A DNA stretch of 10,280 bases, from positions 1 to 10,280 of the forward strand of contig CAZYRX010000065.1 of NCBI GenBank assembly GCA_964649895.1. The letters run 5' to 3'. The DNA is from Halanaerobium sp964649895. Its GTDB lineage: Bacteria > Bacillota > Halanaerobiia > Halanaerobiales > Halanaerobiaceae. The notes beneath the pieces are model-generated. The model was not told the DNA's origin. It ran no database searches and was given only the letters and a program-made list of their open reading frames with translations. Of the stretch, positions 1 to 7,128 are shown in pieces (position 1 is the stretch's first letter; each line of letters opens with the position of its first letter). The position numbers were made by a program, and so were the translations under genes.

Positions 1-32
1 TAAATGCATAGAAAAATTTCAGTACAAAAAAA

Positions 33-62
33 TTGACCTAAATTCTCTAAAAAGCTTAATAA
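33..62 (+). promoter_or_regulatory. Possible housekeeping sigma-A promoter
   Basis: TTGACC (33-38) matches the -35 box at five of six bases. An 18-base spacer separates it from TAATAA (57-62), a weak -10 match. In DNA this A+T rich such matches arise by chance, so this is only a candidate for transcription of the MEDS/HD-GYP gene. It overlaps the alternative sigma-28-like element. Confidence 0.25.
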
Positions 63-84
63 AATATTTAAATTTACGATAATA
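56..84 (+). promoter_or_regulatory. Possible sigma-28 (SigD/FliA-type) promoter
   Basis: TTAAT at 56-60 is followed 15 bases later by ACGATAATA at 76-84. This resembles the motility sigma factor consensus TAAA-N14-16-GCCGATAA, though imperfectly (TAAT for TAAA, TACGATAA for GCCGATAA). The same element with the same spacing recurs at 4650-4678, upstream of the chemoreceptor operon, and the similarity continues downstream as ACGATAATAnTAATGAnG. A start about 45 bases before the first gene would fit. The repetition is seen; the sigma factor assignment is inference. Confidence 0.4.
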
Positions 85-138
85 CTAATGATGGTAAGAA
101 AGTCTTAAGAATTATTCTTTAAAAGAGAGGTTATTAAA

Positions 139-2403
139 ATGAATAAATCTGATAATATTGACAAACTAAAAATAGGAGACCATACGCTATTACTTTATGA
201 AGACGAAGCAGAAATGATTTCCAAGTCAATTTCATTTATCCGAGAAAGTTTAAGAAGAGGAGAAAAAAGCCTCTATATTGAAGGAGATGGCAGCAGAGAA
301 CTATTGATGGTTGGGTTAAGAAATCAAATTCCAAAAATAGATGAATATCTTGAAAATGGGCAGCTGCAGATTTTAAGTAGTGCAGAAACATATGCCTTAA
401 GCGATCGATTTACAGCAGATAACATGATTAATTTATTAAAAAAAGAGTCAATAAAAGCGTTGAAGGAAGGCTATAATGGACTAAGCATAACAGGTGAATT
501 AAGCTGGGTATTAAATTTTGAAAATGGTAAAGAAGAAATAATTAAATATGAATGGAAGCTAAACGAGCATATTTTTGGGAATTATCCTGTAGTGGCAATG
601 TGCAGATATAATATTAATAAATTTGATAATACTGTCATAAAGGCTGCACTTGAACTTCATCATTATGTTATATGGAAAGGAAAAGCCCATGAAAATCCAT
701 ATTACATTCCTCCCGAAGGTTATAGAGATAATAAGGTTATTGAATACGAAATTTCTAGCTGGCTTAACAATATTCAAGAATTCAAAAAAAGAGAGACTAT
801 ATTCAAAGAAAAATTAGAAGAAAAAGAAAATGAATACGAATTTTTATTCAATAAAATAAATGATGCTGTGTATTTACATGAAATTAATGATAATAAATTC
901 AGTAATTTTATAAAAGTTAATGACAAAGCATCTGAATTGCTGGGTTATACTAGAGAAGAATTATTGAAAATGTCTCCAAAAGATTTAGATTCGCCAAAAG
1001 CAGCAGAAAAAGCACGCAAGCAGGTAGTCAATAAAATACCTTTTGAAACTGAAATCACATTGGAAACTGAACATATTACTTCTTCTGGGTTAACTATTCC
1101 TGTGGAATTAAATGTTGGTTATTATAAAAATAAAGGTAATTCATATCTTTTGACAATAGCAAGAGATATTAGCGAAAGAAAGAAAAAAGAAGAAGAATTA
1201 TTGGAAACAAAAGAATCATTACAGTTAAACAATGAAAAACTAGAAGCAAATAATGAAGAAATACGAGCTATTAATGAGTCATTAGATAATTCAGTTAGAG
1301 AACTTAACGAGCTTAACAAGAGATATATTAAGATGATTGATTTGTTTTCAAAAAGAGAATATTTAGATTATGCAGATGAAGAATCGTTTTTAAAAAAACT
1401 TTTAAAGACAGGAATAGAAGTAATTCCTGAGGCTAATTATGGAAGTGTCTATACTTACCAAAAAGGAAAGATCAATTTTATTGACTGCATAGGATATAAC
1501 CTGGAGGAACTGACAAAGATAGATATACCAGCTGAATCTTTTTTTAACAAAAAGAATGATATTGAAATAATAAATCTTGAAGAAATTAAAGAAAGAAACC
1601 GAAAACACATGAATAAAAATGAATTTGAAAAACTCAAAAAATATGGTTATATGATGAAAGAAATTATGTATATGGACTTAGAAGTAGAAGAAGGAAAAAG
1701 AGCGGGTTTGAGTTTAGATATTGATAAAGGAAGCAAAGAAGATTTTACTGAGAATTCTCTAAAAACATTTAAAGCTTTTCAGAACATGGCTTCGATTTTT
1801 TACAGTCTGGATAACTATTATAATTTACAAAAAACATTCACAAAAGAACTGGTTACTTCTATAGTAAAACTTCTCGAAATGTATGATTTATATACAAAAG
1901 GACATTCTGAAAATGTAGCTAATTTAGCTTCTGAAATAGCAGAAAACATGGGTCTTCCCCAAAAAATGATAACCGAAGTTTATTGGGCTGGTTTAGTTCA
2001 TGATATTGGAAAGCTATTAATCCCTCTTGATGTGTTAAATAAAAAGTCAGGACTTACAAATGAAGAATATGAGCTGATAAAAAAACATCCAATCTGGGGC
2101 AGTCAGGCACTGGAAAAATCTGATTCACTAAAATCGATATCGAAATATATAAGATATCATCACGAAAGATGGGATGGAAGAGGTTATCCTGATGGTCTTT
2201 CTGAAAATGAGATACCACTTTTATCAAAGATATTACAGGTAGCTGATTCCTGGGATGCGATGATCTCTAAAAGAGCCTACAGGGATGCATTGAATAGAGA
2301 AGAAGCTATACAAGAACTAGAAGATAATAGAGGATCTCAATTTTCGCCAGAGGTTGTAGATATATTTTTGCAGATGGAAAAAATGAAAATCGAAATATCT
2401 TGA
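139..2403 (+). CDS. MEDS-PAS-GAF-like-HD-GYP cyclic di-GMP phosphodiesterase
   Basis: A 754-residue cytoplasmic sensor enzyme with no transmembrane segment. The order is: MEDS (DcmR-type) sensory domain at about 10-195, a short coiled coil, PAS at about 234-345, a coiled coil to about 395, a GAF-like region at about 396-565, and HD-GYP at about 570-750. HD-GYP domains hydrolyse c-di-GMP to pGpG or GMP. All expected metal ligands are visible: E580, H589, H621-D622 in HDIGK, H650, H674-H675 and D703. The signature HHERWDGRGYPDGL starts at 674. The Glu suggests the trinuclear-metal subgroup, so an active enzyme is likely. The ATG at 139 has AGAGAGG at 124-130, eight bases upstream. A gap of 63 bases separates it from the diguanylate cyclase gene, so the two are probably co-transcribed with opposing activities. 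MEDS domains are linked to sensing of small hydrocarbon derivatives, but the ligand here is unknown. Confidence 0.93.
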   Translation: MNKSDNIDKLKIGDHTLLLYEDEAEMISKSISFIRESLRRGEKSLYIEGDGSRELLMVGLRNQIPKIDEYLENGQLQILSSAETYALSDRFTADNMINLLKKESIKALKEGYNGLSITGELSWVLNFENGKEEIIKYEWKLNEHIFGNYPVVAMCRYNINKFDNTVIKAALELHHYVIWKGKAHENPYYIPPEGYRDNKVIEYEISSWLNNIQEFKKRETIFKEKLEEKENEYEFLFNKINDAVYLHEINDNKFSNFIKVNDKASELLGYTREELLKMSPKDLDSPKAAEKARKQVVNKIPFETEITLETEHITSSGLTIPVELNVGYYKNKGNSYLLTIARDISERKKKEEELLETKESLQLNNEKLEANNEEIRAINESLDNSVRELNELNKRYIKMIDLFSKREYLDYADEESFLKKLLKTGIEVIPEANYGSVYTYQKGKINFIDCIGYNLEELTKIDIPAESFFNKKNDIEIINLEEIKERNRKHMNKNEFEKLKKYGYMMKEIMYMDLEVEEGKRAGLSLDIDKGSKEDFTENSLKTFKAFQNMASIFYSLDNYYNLQKTFTKELVTSIVKLLEMYDLYTKGHSENVANLASEIAENMGLPQKMITEVYWAGLVHDIGKLLIPLDVLNKKSGLTNEEYELIKKHPIWGSQALEKSDSLKSISKYIRYHHERWDGRGYPDGLSENEIPLLSKILQVADSWDAMISKRAYRDALNREEAIQELEDNRGSQFSPEVVDIFLQMEKMKIEIS

Positions 2404-2466
2404 AACACATTATATATAATCACAGTACATTTATTCTATACCATATTAAAAAAGGGGAGAAATAAG

Positions 2467-4455
2467 GTGAAACAGGAAACGATCTTAGTTGTAGAAGATG
2501 ATTCATTAGATGCTGAATTATTATCTGAAGTTTTAAAGGAAATGAATTATGATATATATTGGGTAAAAAATGGGAAAGAAGCCTTGAATTTTGTAGAGGA
2601 CAAAACCCCCAGTCTAATTCTTCTAGATATTATGCTGCCTGAGCAGAGTGGTTATGATATCTGCAGAAGTTTAAAAAATAATTCTATGACTAAAGATATT
2701 CCCGTAATCTTTATTAGTGCTTTGGATTCAGAAAAAGATATAACTAAAGGTCTTAACTTAGGTGCTGCTGACTATATAACTAAACCTATTAGAAAAGACT
2801 TAGTTATAGCCAGAGTTAAAAACCAACTCAAGCTTAATGAATTTCAAAAAGAGTTTGAGGCTATCTTCGATAATATACAGTCCCTAATATTTCTGGTTGA
2901 TATCGATAATGGAAAATTTACCTATGACAGAGTCAATTCTAATTTTGAGAATTATCTTTTTATGTCGATTAAAGATATTCATGGTAGAACCCCCAGAGAA
3001 ATATTTGGGGATGAATTTGGAAGTGGTATTGAAGAACATTACAGGATTTGTTATGAAGAACAATCTTCTCTTACTTATGAAGAAACTACAATACTAGGTG
3101 GAGATAAAAGAATTTGGCTTACTAAAATATCTCCGATAATCATTGAAGGAAAGGTTAAACAATTAGTTGGTACATCGTTAGATATTACAAAAAACAAATT
3201 AAGAGAGAATAAAATTATAAATCAGAAAAACAAGCTTGAAAAAATACTTAAAACTACAATGGATGGATTTTTTATTGTAGATGAAGAAGGTTATTTTATA
3301 GATGCAAATAAATCTTTTGAAGATATGATAGGTTATAATAAAAATGAATTATTGAATCTAGCAATTTATGATATAGAGGCTAAAGAAAATAAAGCTGGAG
3401 TAAAAAAGCATATAGAGAAAATCAAATCTAAAGGATCTGATCGTTTTGAAACTATTTTGAAGACGAAGTCAGAAAAAATTATAAATGCTGAAGTTAGTGT
3501 AACTGATTTAGGTTTTCAAAATAATTCATATATATTTTTTGCTTTTGTTAGAGATATTACCGAGAGAAAAAAGAAGCAAAAAGAAATAAATATAATTAAA
3601 GAAAGGTTAGAACTAGCTGTAGAAGGTGGTAATATTGGAATTTGGGACTGGAATATAGAAAGTAAAGAGGTCTATTATAACAAGGATTGGGCAGATATGA
3701 TCGGTTATGAAGAAGAAGAATTAGATTATAATATTTCCAGCTGGCAGGACCTTGTTCATCCTGAAGATATAGAACAGGTTAATGCTGAAGTAAGTAAATT
3801 GCTTGAAGATAAAGTAGAAACATATAAGATTGAGCAGAGGATTAAGACCAAAGAAGGCAGCTGGAAATGGATAAGAGATATTGGCAAAGTTACTGAAAGA
3901 GATAATGAAGGAAATCCTGTCAGAGCGGTTGGTGTTCATATTGATATTGACAAAGAGAAGAAAGCACAACAAAGAATTAAATATTTATCCAATCATGATA
4001 ACTTAACAGGGCTTTATAATAACAGATATTTTAATGAAGAAATAAAAAGGCTTATAAATTCAAGAAAGTATCCTATCAGTTTAATAATCGGTGATCTTGA
4101 TAATCTAAAAGTCGTAAATGATAATTATGGACACCAAATTGGAGATTATTATCTCAAACAAACAGCAAACATTATGAAAAACATTTTTAGAAATGAAGAT
4201 GTAATAAGTAGGATAGGTGGAGATGAATTTGCAGTTATTTTACCAAATACAGATGAAAATTCTGTCTTGAAAATGTGCAGCAGAGTTGAAAATGAATTTG
4301 CAGAAATTAAAAAAGATAATCAAGACTTAAATTTATTAAGCATATCTTTAGGCAGCTTTACTTTAGAAAATAATTCTTTTTCTTTTGGAGAAGCATATAG
4401 AATAGCGGATAAAAGAATGTATCAAAATAAAAACAACAAATCTAATGATTTATGA
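2467..4455 (+). CDS. Response regulator diguanylate cyclase (REC-PAS-PAS-PAS-GGDEF)
   Basis: A 662-residue soluble response regulator that should make c-di-GMP from two GTP when activated. The REC domain (1-120) has acidic residues D11-D12, phospho-acceptor D54 (LLDIMLP), S84 and K106, so it looks phosphorylatable. Three PAS domains follow at about 128-245, 257-375 and 380-500; the third is of the PAS-3 type with IGIWDWN near its start and WKWIRDIG later. The GGDEF domain (about 505-662) keeps LTGLYN, the GDLDNLK metal/GTP segment, GGDEF at 584-588 and the product-inhibition RxxD (RNED, 575-578) exactly five residues upstream. The start is GTG with AGGGGAG at 2453-2459, seven bases away. No histidine kinase is encoded nearby, so its phosphodonor is unknown. 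No convincing GC-rich terminator follows it. Confidence 0.93.
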   Translation: MKQETILVVEDDSLDAELLSEVLKEMNYDIYWVKNGKEALNFVEDKTPSLILLDIMLPEQSGYDICRSLKNNSMTKDIPVIFISALDSEKDITKGLNLGAADYITKPIRKDLVIARVKNQLKLNEFQKEFEAIFDNIQSLIFLVDIDNGKFTYDRVNSNFENYLFMSIKDIHGRTPREIFGDEFGSGIEEHYRICYEEQSSLTYEETTILGGDKRIWLTKISPIIIEGKVKQLVGTSLDITKNKLRENKIINQKNKLEKILKTTMDGFFIVDEEGYFIDANKSFEDMIGYNKNELLNLAIYDIEAKENKAGVKKHIEKIKSKGSDRFETILKTKSEKIINAEVSVTDLGFQNNSYIFFAFVRDITERKKKQKEINIIKERLELAVEGGNIGIWDWNIESKEVYYNKDWADMIGYEEEELDYNISSWQDLVHPEDIEQVNAEVSKLLEDKVETYKIEQRIKTKEGSWKWIRDIGKVTERDNEGNPVRAVGVHIDIDKEKKAQQRIKYLSNHDNLTGLYNNRYFNEEIKRLINSRKYPISLIIGDLDNLKVVNDNYGHQIGDYYLKQTANIMKNIFRNEDVISRIGGDEFAVILPNTDENSVLKMCSRVENEFAEIKKDNQDLNLLSISLGSFTLENNSFSFGEAYRIADKRMYQNKNNKSNDL

Positions 4456-4649
4456 TAATTTTTTGTTAAAAAATAATTTATTTGAATAAAATTTCTGATT
4501 TTTCATACATTTAATTATATAATATTTAATTTAATATATTAATAAAATTGTTAAGAATTACATATTATTAAAATTAAGAGAAATAAGAAGATATTTAAAG
4601 CTATTAATACATAATTTAATCTGATGCTTATTAATCACGTTTAAGAGAT
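4456..4649. other. A+T-rich intergenic stretch without a gene
   Basis: This is the first part of the 523-base gap between the response regulator and the chemoreceptor. It contains no credible reading frame and no GC-rich terminator. The only hairpin near the upstream stop codon is an all-A/T inverted repeat around 4460-4476. An inverted repeat, TTAAGA (4641-4646) with TCTTAA (4662-4667), overlaps the -35 part of the next promoter element. It could be an operator, but six bases of A/T-rich symmetry is weak support. Confidence 0.5.
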
Positions 4650-4678
4650 TTAATTTACTAATCTTAATGACGATAATA
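4650..4678 (+). promoter_or_regulatory. Possible sigma-28 promoter, second copy
   Basis: TTAAT (4650-4654), 15 bases, then ACGATAATA (4670-4678). The spacing and core are identical to the element at 56-84, and the downstream flank again matches TAATGAnG. It lies about 100 bases upstream of the riboswitch. If used, it would place the chemoreceptor operon under a motility-type sigma factor, as is usual for chemotaxis genes in Bacillota. That function is inferred. Confidence 0.4.
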
Positions 4679-4735
4679 ATAATGAAGATAAAACAATAAG
4701 CTCCTATATTTGCTATATATTTAAAAAATTAGTGC

Positions 4736-4765
4736 TTAATAAATGCTGCGAAATCCAAATATAAT
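4736..4765 (+). promoter_or_regulatory. Sigma-A-type promoter directly upstream of the riboswitch
   Basis: A perfect -10 box TATAAT lies at 4760-4765, with TTAATA (4736-4741, four of six) at -35 across an 18-base spacer. A start about seven bases after the -10 box falls at about 4772, the first base of the riboswitch P1 helix. Riboswitches usually sit at the very 5' end of a transcript, so this geometry supports the promoter despite its weak -35. Confidence 0.6.
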
Positions 4766-4771
4766 TAAATA

Positions 4772-4857
4772 TTGAAAAAGGCAAATCATCTGTGATGATG
4801 AGACGCAAAACTATGGGTCTATTAATAATATAGATTGCCAAGTTACCATGATTTCAA
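4772..4857 (+). promoter_or_regulatory. Cyclic di-GMP-I (GEMM-I) riboswitch aptamer
   Basis: Conserved GEMM-I blocks occur in order: GGCAAA (4780-4785), GACGCAAA (4802-4809) and TGCCAAGTTACC (4836-4847). P1 is TTGAAA (4772-4777) paired with TTTCAA (4852-4857). P1b is TCATC (4786-4790) with GATGA (4797-4801), with a T-T apposition around a GTGA loop (4792-4795). This loop is a GNRA tetraloop, as needed for docking to P2. P2 has TGG (4814-4816) with CCA (4838-4840) and TCTAT (4818-4822) with ATAGA (4830-4834). By alignment with the Vibrio Vc2 aptamer, the ligand-contacting G20, A47 and C92 equivalents are present, so c-di-GMP rather than the cGAMP variant class is expected. It controls the chemoreceptor and probably the four genes after it. 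Confidence 0.93.
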
Positions 4858-4887
4858 CCTATGGCTTGTTAAAAAGTTATAGGTTTT
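4856..4887 (+). terminator. Riboswitch expression-platform hairpin, probable terminator
   Basis: AACCTATGGCTT (4856-4867) pairs with AAGTTATAGGTT (4874-4885) over 12 base pairs, two of them G-U, around a six-base loop, and runs into TTTT (4884-4887). The T-run is short, so termination may be partial. Its 5' arm shares two bases with the 3' strand of P1. Part of that arm (4857-4864) could instead pair with CTATGGGT (4811-4818) inside aptamer P2, giving eight pairs with two G-U. That alternative suggests c-di-GMP binding frees the terminator, an OFF switch. The structures are seen in sequence; the direction of control is inference. Confidence 0.65.
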
Positions 4888-4964
4888 ATAAATATAGACA
4901 TAAAAACTTTAATATTTATCAAAAATTTTAAAGAATCATATTTATTTTAATCAAAATTATCAAA

Positions 4965-4970
4965 AGGGGA
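4965..4970 (+). promoter_or_regulatory. Ribosome binding site deciding the chemoreceptor start
   Basis: AGGGGA ends eight bases before the ATG at 4979. The in-frame ATG at 4970 overlaps this site and has no usable spacing, so 4979 is the likely start. Confidence 0.8.
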
Positions 4971-4978
4971 TGTTATTA

Positions 4979-7054
4979 ATGTTCAAAGTATTTAGAAATT
5001 TAAATTTAGGATTAAAAATTGGGGGAGGTTTTGCCATATTACTTATCATAGCTGCAGTTATGGCTTTTATGGGTTATAGTGGATTAAATAATGTAGACCA
5101 TGATGCAGCCATTGCGATGGATGCAGCTGGTTTTTCAAAAACCACCTTAGAAATCAGGCAGAACGAGAAAGATTTCATGTTACAAGAAGAACAGCAGTAT
5201 ATAGATAACATTAATGCAATGATTGATGACATGAATGCTCAGGGTGAACAAACAAAATCTCTTATGAAAGAACAAGCTGACAAAGAGAGAATAACTGAAA
5301 TGCAAAATATAGCAATAGAATATAAAGATGCAGCAAACACTTATGCCAATTCTTTATTCCAGCAAAATGAAATGAGATCAAGCTTTGTTACTACCGAAGA
5401 AAATTTGACAATTCAAATCCAAAGCCTTGTAGAGGCTCAAACAGCAGAATTTGAAAGTCTGCTAAACAGATTCAATTCAACAATAGGTGCTGGTGTAAGC
5501 ATAAATGATATTGAGTCTAAAATTAATACTGTGCTGGTTTCTCAAAATCTTTTAGAAGATATTAGTGAAATAGGTATTCAGGAAAGAAATTACATAATTA
5601 ATCTTGCCGATGCTGAACTACAAAATCAATATGCAGAAAGCACTTTAGCAGCTTTTGAAACAGCAAAAGAAACTGCTGTTAAATTGAGAAATTCATTTAA
5701 TGAAGATCAGGATATACAGGCTGCAGAAAACATAATTACCCAGTTAGAAAACACAGATCAATTATTTCGAGAAATTCATACAATTGAACTAGTAAAAGAT
5801 GAGAATAAAGCTCTTATGGAAACTAAGGCAGAAAATTTTATGGCCCAAGCTAATAATCTTCAAGAACTGCAGTTAGAAGAGATGGAAGCTGGACAGGCTT
5901 CAGCTATTAGAAATCTCATTATTTCATTAGCTATTGCTGTAATAATTGGTGCTTTAATAGCATTTTTCATTACAAGAAGCATAACTAAACCTGTTAACAA
6001 AGGTGTTGCTTTTGCAGAAGAAATAGCAGATGGCAATCTAGCAGTTGAGAAAATCGATGTTGATAGTACTGATGAAATTGGAATACTTGCTAAAGCACTA
6101 AATAAAATGCAGGATAATCTGAAAGAGGTAATCAGTAAAGTTGCCGATATTTCAAATAATCTTGCCGCATCTAGTGAAGAGTTGTCTGCTTCAGGACAGG
6201 AAGTTGCGACCGCAGCTCAGCAAGTAGGCCAGTCGATACAGCAGGTTGCTTCCGGAGCTGAAGAACAGTCAGCACAGGTTGAAGAAGCAAGCAGTAGGAT
6301 TGAAGAACTTATTATTCAGATTAATGATGTTACAAATATGTCTGAAGAGATGGATGAACAGTCTGATAATGTTATGAATAATATTAAGGAAGGTAATTCT
6401 TCTCTTGATAATTCAGTTAATCAGATTGAGGATGTTAAAAATAACTCAAATGAAGTTTCGAATACAATAAATAATCTTGGTGGTTTATCCAATAAGATTG
6501 GAGAAATCGTGCAGCTGATCAATGATATTGCAGCTCAGACTAATCTCCTGGCTTTAAATGCTGCTATTGAGGCAGCAAGAGCGGGTGAGGCTGGTAGAGG
6601 ATTCTCTGTTGTGGCCGATGAGATCAGACAGCTTGCAGAAGAATCAGAAGATGCAACTAAACAAATTGGTGGCCTTGTTAAGGAGATCCAAAATGGAGTT
6701 GGTAATGCTGTAAATAAGATGGATGAAACAGAAGAAGTTGTAAATGAAAGTGTAAATGCGATTAAGACAACAGGTAGTTCTTTTGAAAAAATTAATGGAG
6801 CTGCAGTTCGACTGCGTGAACTTATCTCTAGAATAAGTGAACAGGCTGAGAAAGTAGGTTTAAACAGTAAAGAAGTAGAATCTACTGTTCTAGAAGTTGC
6901 ATCAGTTAGTGAAGAAGCAGCTAGCAATTCAGAAGAAGTGGCAGCTGCAAGTGAAGAACAGAGTGCTTCTACAGAAGAGATAGTAAATGCTGCAGATGAA
7001 TTATCTCAAATGGCCGGAGATCTCACCAATGCTGTTAATAAGTTTACACTGTAA
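4979..7054 (+). CDS. Methyl-accepting chemotaxis protein, HBM-type sensor
   Basis: A 691-residue membrane chemoreceptor. A first transmembrane helix lies at about 12-34. An extracytoplasmic all-helical region of about 275 residues follows. A second helix at about 312-333, a HAMP domain (about 334-385) and a long signalling coiled coil complete it. The sensor looks like a helical bimodular (HBM) domain: the related motifs IRQNEKDFML and IGIQERNYII occur in its two halves, as in receptors for organic acids, though the ligand here is unknown. The CheW/CheA-contacting hairpin tip is canonical at about 515-545 (DIAAQTNLLALNAAIEAARAG, then GRGFSVVADEIR). Glu/Gln-rich pairs in the adaptation helices suggest methylation sites. 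It ends NKFTL, without a CheR-tethering pentapeptide, and no CheR or CheB is encoded nearby. It lies directly behind the riboswitch and ahead of the CheA-like and CheW genes, its likely partners. Confidence 0.95.
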   Translation: MFKVFRNLNLGLKIGGGFAILLIIAAVMAFMGYSGLNNVDHDAAIAMDAAGFSKTTLEIRQNEKDFMLQEEQQYIDNINAMIDDMNAQGEQTKSLMKEQADKERITEMQNIAIEYKDAANTYANSLFQQNEMRSSFVTTEENLTIQIQSLVEAQTAEFESLLNRFNSTIGAGVSINDIESKINTVLVSQNLLEDISEIGIQERNYIINLADAELQNQYAESTLAAFETAKETAVKLRNSFNEDQDIQAAENIITQLENTDQLFREIHTIELVKDENKALMETKAENFMAQANNLQELQLEEMEAGQASAIRNLIISLAIAVIIGALIAFFITRSITKPVNKGVAFAEEIADGNLAVEKIDVDSTDEIGILAKALNKMQDNLKEVISKVADISNNLAASSEELSASGQEVATAAQQVGQSIQQVASGAEEQSAQVEEASSRIEELIIQINDVTNMSEEMDEQSDNVMNNIKEGNSSLDNSVNQIEDVKNNSNEVSNTINNLGGLSNKIGEIVQLINDIAAQTNLLALNAAIEAARAGEAGRGFSVVADEIRQLAEESEDATKQIGGLVKEIQNGVGNAVNKMDETEEVVNESVNAIKTTGSSFEKINGAAVRLRELISRISEQAEKVGLNSKEVESTVLEVASVSEEAASNSEEVAAASEEQSASTEEIVNAADELSQMAGDLTNAVNKFTL

Positions 7055-7064
7055 ATAAAGAATA

Positions 7065-7099
7065 AAACTGGGTGTCGATATTATCTCGGCACCTAGTTT
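7065..7099 (+). terminator. Intercistronic hairpin between receptor and CheA-like gene
   Basis: AAACTGGGTGTCGA (7065-7078) pairs with TCGGCACCTAGTTT (7086-7099): 14 pairs with two G-U, around a seven-base loop. It is followed by TTTAAAATTATTATT, a poor T-tract. It probably acts as a partial terminator or mRNA stabiliser, lowering the downstream genes relative to the receptor. It is the most GC-rich non-coding structure in the operon interior. Whether transcription stops here cannot be told from sequence. Confidence 0.6.
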
Positions 7100-7128
7100 A
7101 AAATTATTATTAATTGGAGAGATGAATA

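Noticed and set aside
2404..2466. TATAAT at 2415-2420 as a separate promoter for the response regulator gene.
   Set aside because: There is no -35 box at 16-18 bases, and TATATATAAT is expected by chance in this A+T-rich gap.
4456..4480. Intrinsic terminator after the response regulator.
   Set aside because: The inverted repeat there is entirely A/T with a three-base loop and no proper GC stem.
4786..4801. P1b first seemed to have a three-base TGT loop, hence no tetraloop docking.
   Set aside because: The register TCATC/GATGA leaves GTGA as the loop, a GNRA tetraloop, and gives the same 16-base segment length as Vc2.
4772..4857. The GEMM aptamer might be the 3',3'-cGAMP variant class (GEMM-Ib), which carries a substitution at the G20 equivalent.
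   Set aside because: Aligning GGCAAA with the Vc2 aptamer places G at the position-20 equivalent; only position 19 is A, which is common in c-di-GMP-I riboswitches.
4970..4978. Chemoreceptor start at the upstream ATG at 4970.
   Set aside because: That ATG overlaps the ribosome binding site AGGGGA, whereas the ATG at 4979 has normal spacing.
6535..6927. A 130-residue minus-strand reading frame inside the chemoreceptor gene.
   Set aside because: It is a Ser/Ala-rich antisense shadow of the conserved signalling domain, with no family resemblance. The other minus-strand frames in the window are likewise shadows of real genes.
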